A stretch of 64,000 bases of DNA, taken from Streptomyces asiaticus. GTDB lineage: Bacteria; Actinomycetota; Actinomycetes; Streptomycetales; Streptomycetaceae. The position numbers and the translations under genes were made by a program. Of this stretch, positions 60,480-64,000 are shown piece after piece. The DNA lies in the NCBI RefSeq assembly GCF_018138715.1, contig NZ_JAGSHX010000006.1:7440001-7504000 (forward strand), read 5' to 3'. Below the pieces are notes generated by a model that saw nothing but the letters and a program-made list of their open reading frames with translations, had not been told where the DNA came from and ran no database searches. Each line of letters starts with the position of its first letter. The stretch's first letter is position 1.

Positions 60480-61673
60480 ATGTCAAATGACCTGGTGGTG
60501 ATTCTCACCGCCCTCAATCTCGAATACGAGGCCGTGCACAGGGAACTGGCCGATCCGCAGGTGACCGTACACAAGAGCGGAACGCGGTTCGAGGTCGGGA
60601 CCGTGCCGGGCACGTCGTGCCGTGTGGCACTCGGTCTGACGAGCAAGGGGAACCATTCGGCCGCAGTGCTGGCGGAGCGCGCTATCGAGCACTTCTCTCC
60701 GGCAGCCGTGCTGTTCGTCGGTGTCGCCGGCCGCATGCGGAGCTCGATCGCGCTGGGCGACGTGGTGATGGCCACCCTTGTGTACGCCTACCACGGCGCG
60801 ACCAGCGAGGACGACGGACTCAAGGCGCGGCCCCGGTCGTGGGAGGCGCCGCACCCCCTCATCCAGCTCGGCCAGCATCTGGCCCGGACGACGGACCGGG
60901 CCGGCCACGCACCGGAGAACGGGCGAGTGCCGCGGGTGCACTTCGGCCCGATCGCCGCCGGTGAGGTCCTGCAGAACTCGCGGAACTCCGCCGAGGCCGC
61001 ATGGCTCCGGCAGCACTACAACGACGCGTTCGCGATCGACATGGAAGCCGCCGGCGTGGCACAGGCCGGCCATCTCAGTGGCCTGCCGGTCGGCGTCATC
61101 CGCGGCATCAGTGACCGGGCGGACGGCACGAAGAACGGAGCGGAGGACCGCGAGCGGCAACCGCGCGCCGCGGCGAACGCGGCGGCTTTCGCGGTACGGC
61201 TGGCTGCGGAACTGATCAAGGAAGCAGAACTGGCAGTGGAAGCAGAGGAAGAGGAGCAGATTGTCATGGCCCAGAAAGGCAGAACTGGCAGGGGCGGCGG
61301 AAGCGTCGTCAACACGGCCTTTTCCAGCACGGTGGGAATCATGGCCGGAGAGGTCACCGGCAGCACCGTCCATGTCAGCGGGGCAGTTCCGAAGGCATCC
61401 ACCCCGGCGGAACTGGTCGCGGAGCTGGACCGCTTCCGGGAGCACCTGGCACGACACCACGCCGATGGGACCCTCGACGCGGACATTCACCATGAGGCAC
61501 AGGTCGAGCTGAGCATCGCGAGGCGCGCAGCGGAGAAGTGCACCGCGAACGCCCCGGCGCCTCCGAAGAAGGCAGCTCTGGCGCTCAGGAAGTTACGCGG
61601 CCTGCTCGCCGACCACCCGGAACTGGCCGCCGGTCTTGCGTCCTTGATCGCGGCGGCGGGTGACCCGGCATGA
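60480..61673 (+). CDS. MTA/SAH nucleosidase-like (PNP/UDP family) protein with signalling tail (397 aa)
   Basis: Residues 1-250 form a nucleoside phosphorylase/nucleosidase domain: VVILTALNLEYEAVHREL, FVGVAGRMRSSIALGDVV, the catalytic Glu in FAIDMEAAGVAQAG and Asp in RGISDRADG. An acidic helix (ELAVEAEEEEQIV) follows. Residues 278-299 are a short strand motif (NTAFSSTVGIMAGEVTG, then STVHV) resembling RHIM-like bacterial amyloid signalling motifs. The C-terminal 85 residues form a helical domain (PAELVAELDRFREHLARHH). Start ATG after AAGGAAT; its stop overlaps the next gene (ATGA). Such nucleosidases occur as effectors in conflict systems; the substrate may be a nucleoside or NAD-related signal. 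Confidence 0.75.
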   Translation: MSNDLVVILTALNLEYEAVHRELADPQVTVHKSGTRFEVGTVPGTSCRVALGLTSKGNHSAAVLAERAIEHFSPAAVLFVGVAGRMRSSIALGDVVMATLVYAYHGATSEDDGLKARPRSWEAPHPLIQLGQHLARTTDRAGHAPENGRVPRVHFGPIAAGEVLQNSRNSAEAAWLRQHYNDAFAIDMEAAGVAQAGHLSGLPVGVIRGISDRADGTKNGAEDRERQPRAAANAAAFAVRLAAELIKEAELAVEAEEEEQIVMAQKGRTGRGGGSVVNTAFSSTVGIMAGEVTGSTVHVSGAVPKASTPAELVAELDRFREHLARHHADGTLDADIHHEAQVELSIARRAAEKCTANAPAPPKKAALALRKLRGLLADHPELAAGLASLIAAAGDPA

Positions 61674-63715
61674 CCGAGGGCTTCCCCTCCACGCACAACG
61701 AGGCGCATGACTCTTTTGTCGCCGTCCAGGCCTCGGTGGTACGCGACTCCACCATCAACATCGTCCCGCCGGATGCTTCGCCTCAGAAGAAGTACGAGGT
61801 CGGGGTCCGCTGTCTGGAAGAAGGTTTACCCGGCCGGGCGCGGGAACTGATCTGGGACGCGATTACCCACAACCACGACGGCCCGCAGATCCGCTTCCAC
61901 TGGGCGCTCGCCATGCTCAGTAAACGCGCCCACCACGACCTCAGTGCCGAGGAGCGCCGTCAGCTGGACCGGACGCGGGACGTCATGCAGGGCTACGCCG
62001 AGGACAAGGACTGGAAGCCCGGTCTGCAGGTCGTCTTCGATCTGCTGGCACTGCCCGGCAAAGCTGACAGTGAGACCGCCGCCGTGCTGAAGCGGCTGAG
62101 GGATCTGGCACCGCCCCAGCGTGACCTGATCGTCCACCACCTCGACCTCGTGCTCACCAGCCGGACAAAAGCCACCCTGTGGGCCGAGATCTGCGAGCTC
62201 GCCAAGGCCGGGCAGTTCCGTGGTGACCGCTCCCGGCGGGTCCGGTACTACTTTGAGCCCGATCCTATCGGGGCACGGACCCGGCCTCCCGAGGAGAGCA
62301 CCGCCTTCCGTCACCGTCCTCGCCTGGCGGCCTGGACCGGTCTGTTCGTCGTCACCGCGGGATTCCTCGGGATCTCGGCAGTGATCGCGGAGCCGCTGAC
62401 CGCGATCGTCGAGCTGCTGATCGCGCTCGGCACCGGATTCCTCGCCGCCCGGTTCGGCCAGCGATGGTGGCACAACAAGCACCGGCTCCAGGCCAAGGAG
62501 CAGGAGCTGGGCCAAGCGTCGAACCAGGAGCCGGTACCGGATCCGGCCCACTCCCCGGCCGTTCCCTCCCCCGCGTCCGCGGGCGGCGGGACCCTCGCGG
62601 CGGACGGGTTCACCAGCGGCGTCCGCAAGTCCTTCGAGCACTACTTCGGCATGTACGTGCCGCACGGGTTCGACCGGCCCGAGTGGCTCGCCCACACCGC
62701 TGGCATCCGCGCCGTTCTGGCCGCCGAGGTCGCGTTCCTCTACCGGGAGAGCAGAATCAGCGTCGACCGGGTCAACTGGCTGATCCGCTACCTGGCCCGG
62801 GACGCCAAGGACCGCCATGACAACGGCACGCTGTTCGCCCACCGGCAGCAGTACCGGACTCCGGTGACGATGAAACTCGCCTGCGTGCCCGCCCTCGCCG
62901 TCCTGGGCCTCACGTCCCTGGCCGTCACCGTCACCGCCGCGACAGGTTCGGCGAGTGCGCTCCACGGCCTCCTGACCTGCGCCGTGTTCATCGGCGCCAT
63001 CGGGAGCGGGCGCCGGGCAGCGTCGGTGTGGCTGTACATACGTAGCGAGGAACAGCGGTTCGCCGAGGAGACGCAGGAGTACCACCGGCGGATGTACGCG
63101 CGTGAGGAGGAGTTCCAGCGCTGGAAGGAGCAACTGGAAGCCGTCCGGCCCTCCGACGCCGAGATGGAGGCGTGGCTCAGCCACGACAAGGTCCTGTTCA
63201 CCGCCGATGTGCTCCGTCACCACCAGCTGACCTGGTACGACATCATCGCCCACACGATCCTGACGACACCGGCACGCCCCTACAGACGAGCGCGGCGCCG
63301 AGGCGGCCCCTGGCGCTACTCCCGATACACCCTCCGGCTGTTCCTGGCCACACGGAACGGTATCCGCGAGATCAGCACCGTAGTCGACTTCGCCCGCGCC
63401 ACTCGCCCGGGCGAACAACGCACCAACTACCGCTTCGACGCGTTCTCCTCCGTGCAGGTCACCGAGGACGACCGCATCGGCTATGAGATGGCGCTGCTCC
63501 TCTCCAACGGCCCGGCCAGAACCATCCGGATCAAGGACGCCGACAGCCACCAGCTCGAACCGTACGAGAACGCCCGGGACCTCTCGCAGATCAACCTCGA
63601 CGCGGCCGGCTTCGCCCATACTTTTCGTCTCCTGGAGGGCATCGCGGCCGACGGGAAGGCGTGGGTCGAGCGGAACAACGCCGACAGTCCACCGCCCGCG
63701 GACAGCACCGACTGA
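61670..63715 (+). CDS. Multi-domain membrane protein of the NrtR-nucleosidase operon (681 aa)
   Basis: Residues 15-34 (SFVAVQASVVRDSTINIVPP) resemble the short amyloid-like motif of the preceding protein. A helical domain follows (KYEVGVRCLEEGLPGRAREL, then RFHWALAMLSKR) to about 200. Two hydrophobic segments lie at about 222-260 (LFVVTAGFLGISAVI, IVELLIALGTGFLAARFG) and two more at about 400-445 (LACVPALAVLGLTSLAVTVT, LLTCAVFIGAIGSG). The C-terminal 200 residues are polar with a coiled coil (EEEFQRWKEQLEAV) and a beta-rich region. I do not recognise the whole family. It is translationally coupled to the nucleosidase and could be the membrane partner or executor. A strong terminator follows. 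Confidence 0.65.
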   Translation: MTEGFPSTHNEAHDSFVAVQASVVRDSTINIVPPDASPQKKYEVGVRCLEEGLPGRARELIWDAITHNHDGPQIRFHWALAMLSKRAHHDLSAEERRQLDRTRDVMQGYAEDKDWKPGLQVVFDLLALPGKADSETAAVLKRLRDLAPPQRDLIVHHLDLVLTSRTKATLWAEICELAKAGQFRGDRSRRVRYYFEPDPIGARTRPPEESTAFRHRPRLAAWTGLFVVTAGFLGISAVIAEPLTAIVELLIALGTGFLAARFGQRWWHNKHRLQAKEQELGQASNQEPVPDPAHSPAVPSPASAGGGTLAADGFTSGVRKSFEHYFGMYVPHGFDRPEWLAHTAGIRAVLAAEVAFLYRESRISVDRVNWLIRYLARDAKDRHDNGTLFAHRQQYRTPVTMKLACVPALAVLGLTSLAVTVTAATGSASALHGLLTCAVFIGAIGSGRRAASVWLYIRSEEQRFAEETQEYHRRMYAREEEFQRWKEQLEAVRPSDAEMEAWLSHDKVLFTADVLRHHQLTWYDIIAHTILTTPARPYRRARRRGGPWRYSRYTLRLFLATRNGIREISTVVDFARATRPGEQRTNYRFDAFSSVQVTEDDRIGYEMALLLSNGPARTIRIKDADSHQLEPYENARDLSQINLDAAGFAHTFRLLEGIAADGKAWVERNNADSPPPADSTD

Positions 63716-63748
63716 GTCCTCCCGGACCGGATCCGGAGGCCGACCGGC

Positions 63749-63780
63749 CAGGGAGCTGCCGAGAGCACGGCAGCTCCCTG
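63749..63780. terminator. Stem-loop terminator after the membrane protein gene
   Basis: CAGGGAGCTGCCG (63749-63761) and CGGCAGCTCCCTG (63768-63780) form a perfect 13-bp stem with a 6-base loop. It lacks a T tract on the plus strand. Confidence 0.75.
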
Positions 63781-63868
63781 AAGGTCCAGGTACCACGGGC
63801 CGAGTATGGATACCACCGAGCCACCCCCCCCTGCCAAGGTGTCGCGAAAACGAGGGTGACAGCCAGTC

Positions 63869-64000
63869 ATGACGGACAGAGAACGGAGCACCAGCGCCCT
63901 ACTCCTTGCCGAGTACGCGCAGATCAAGGACGAGCAGCGTGCACGTATCGGCTTTCGGGACAACCTGCTGTACGTGACGCTCGCGGCGGTGACCGCCGTC
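63869..64000 (+). CDS. Membrane protein, 3' end beyond the window (first 44 aa)
   Basis: ATG 63869 follows GAGGGTGA. The peptide reads SALLLAEYAQIKDEQRARIG then FRDNLLYVTLAAVTAV, a short cytoplasmic helix leading into a hydrophobic segment at the window edge. This pattern starts a common family of small Streptomyces integral membrane proteins of unknown function. It lies in the same direction as the nucleosidase operon but after a terminator, so it may be separately expressed. Confidence 0.6.
   Translation, partial: MTDRERSTSALLLAEYAQIKDEQRARIGFRDNLLYVTLAAVTAV

Overview
The window reads as accessory DNA of a Streptomyces or close actinomycete. Base composition is high in GC, GTG starts are common, and recognisable actinobacterial families occur throughout (SARP/BTAD and SAV_2336-type proteins, Rhs toxins, AICE-style integrases, Trypco domains). 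IS debris is very dense: about ten elements or fragments from at least seven families, many nested or inverted.

Layout. 1-6.3 kb is ordinary chromosome-like material: a partial branched-chain aminotransferase with an NTF2-like gene (minus), a translationally coupled ABC ATPase / PAP2 phosphatase / ABC permease operon, and a NarL-type two-component pair. 6.4-14.0 kb is two related IS copies flanking conflict operon 1 (coiled-coil protein, Trypco2 protein, trypsin-NTPase). 14.0-24.5 kb is a LamG fragment, a 2267-residue Rhs/HINT polymorphic toxin with its probable immunity gene, integrase and PIN remnants, and a displaced second toxin tip split by an IS256-type element. 25.3-27.6 kb is a plasmid- or ICE-like segment with a tyrosine recombinase. 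27.7-33.5 kb is IS debris around an ArsR-type regulator and a Tat-exported serine hydrolase. 33.7-42.1 kb is conflict operon 2: Trypco1, trypsin-VMAP, MoxR ATPase, and a 1505-residue SAV_2336/vWA-like protein fused to two BTAD modules and a PQQ propeller.

42.9-58.1 kb is a 15-kb block bounded by two identical 71-bp copies of the 3' part of tRNA-Pro. It holds IS elements, integrase and Tn3 remnants, an HxlR/quinone-reductase pair, a membrane-anchored NB-ARC protein with 14 WD40 repeats, and a VapBC-Xre module. The integrase gene next to the right-hand repeat ends inside it, so another element begins there. 58-64 kb is that integrase followed by an NrtR-type regulator, an MTA/SAH-nucleosidase-like protein, a membrane protein and a further partial membrane gene.

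Taken together, this is a defence and conflict island built by repeated tRNA-Pro integration and IS activity. It contains four separate NTPase-, protease- or nucleosidase-based conflict loci plus an Rhs toxin locus. The best candidates for little-described biology are the BTAD/propeller-fused VMAP ternary operon and the NrtR-nucleosidase-membrane operon. Adjacent proteins of the latter carry similar short amyloid-like signalling motifs.
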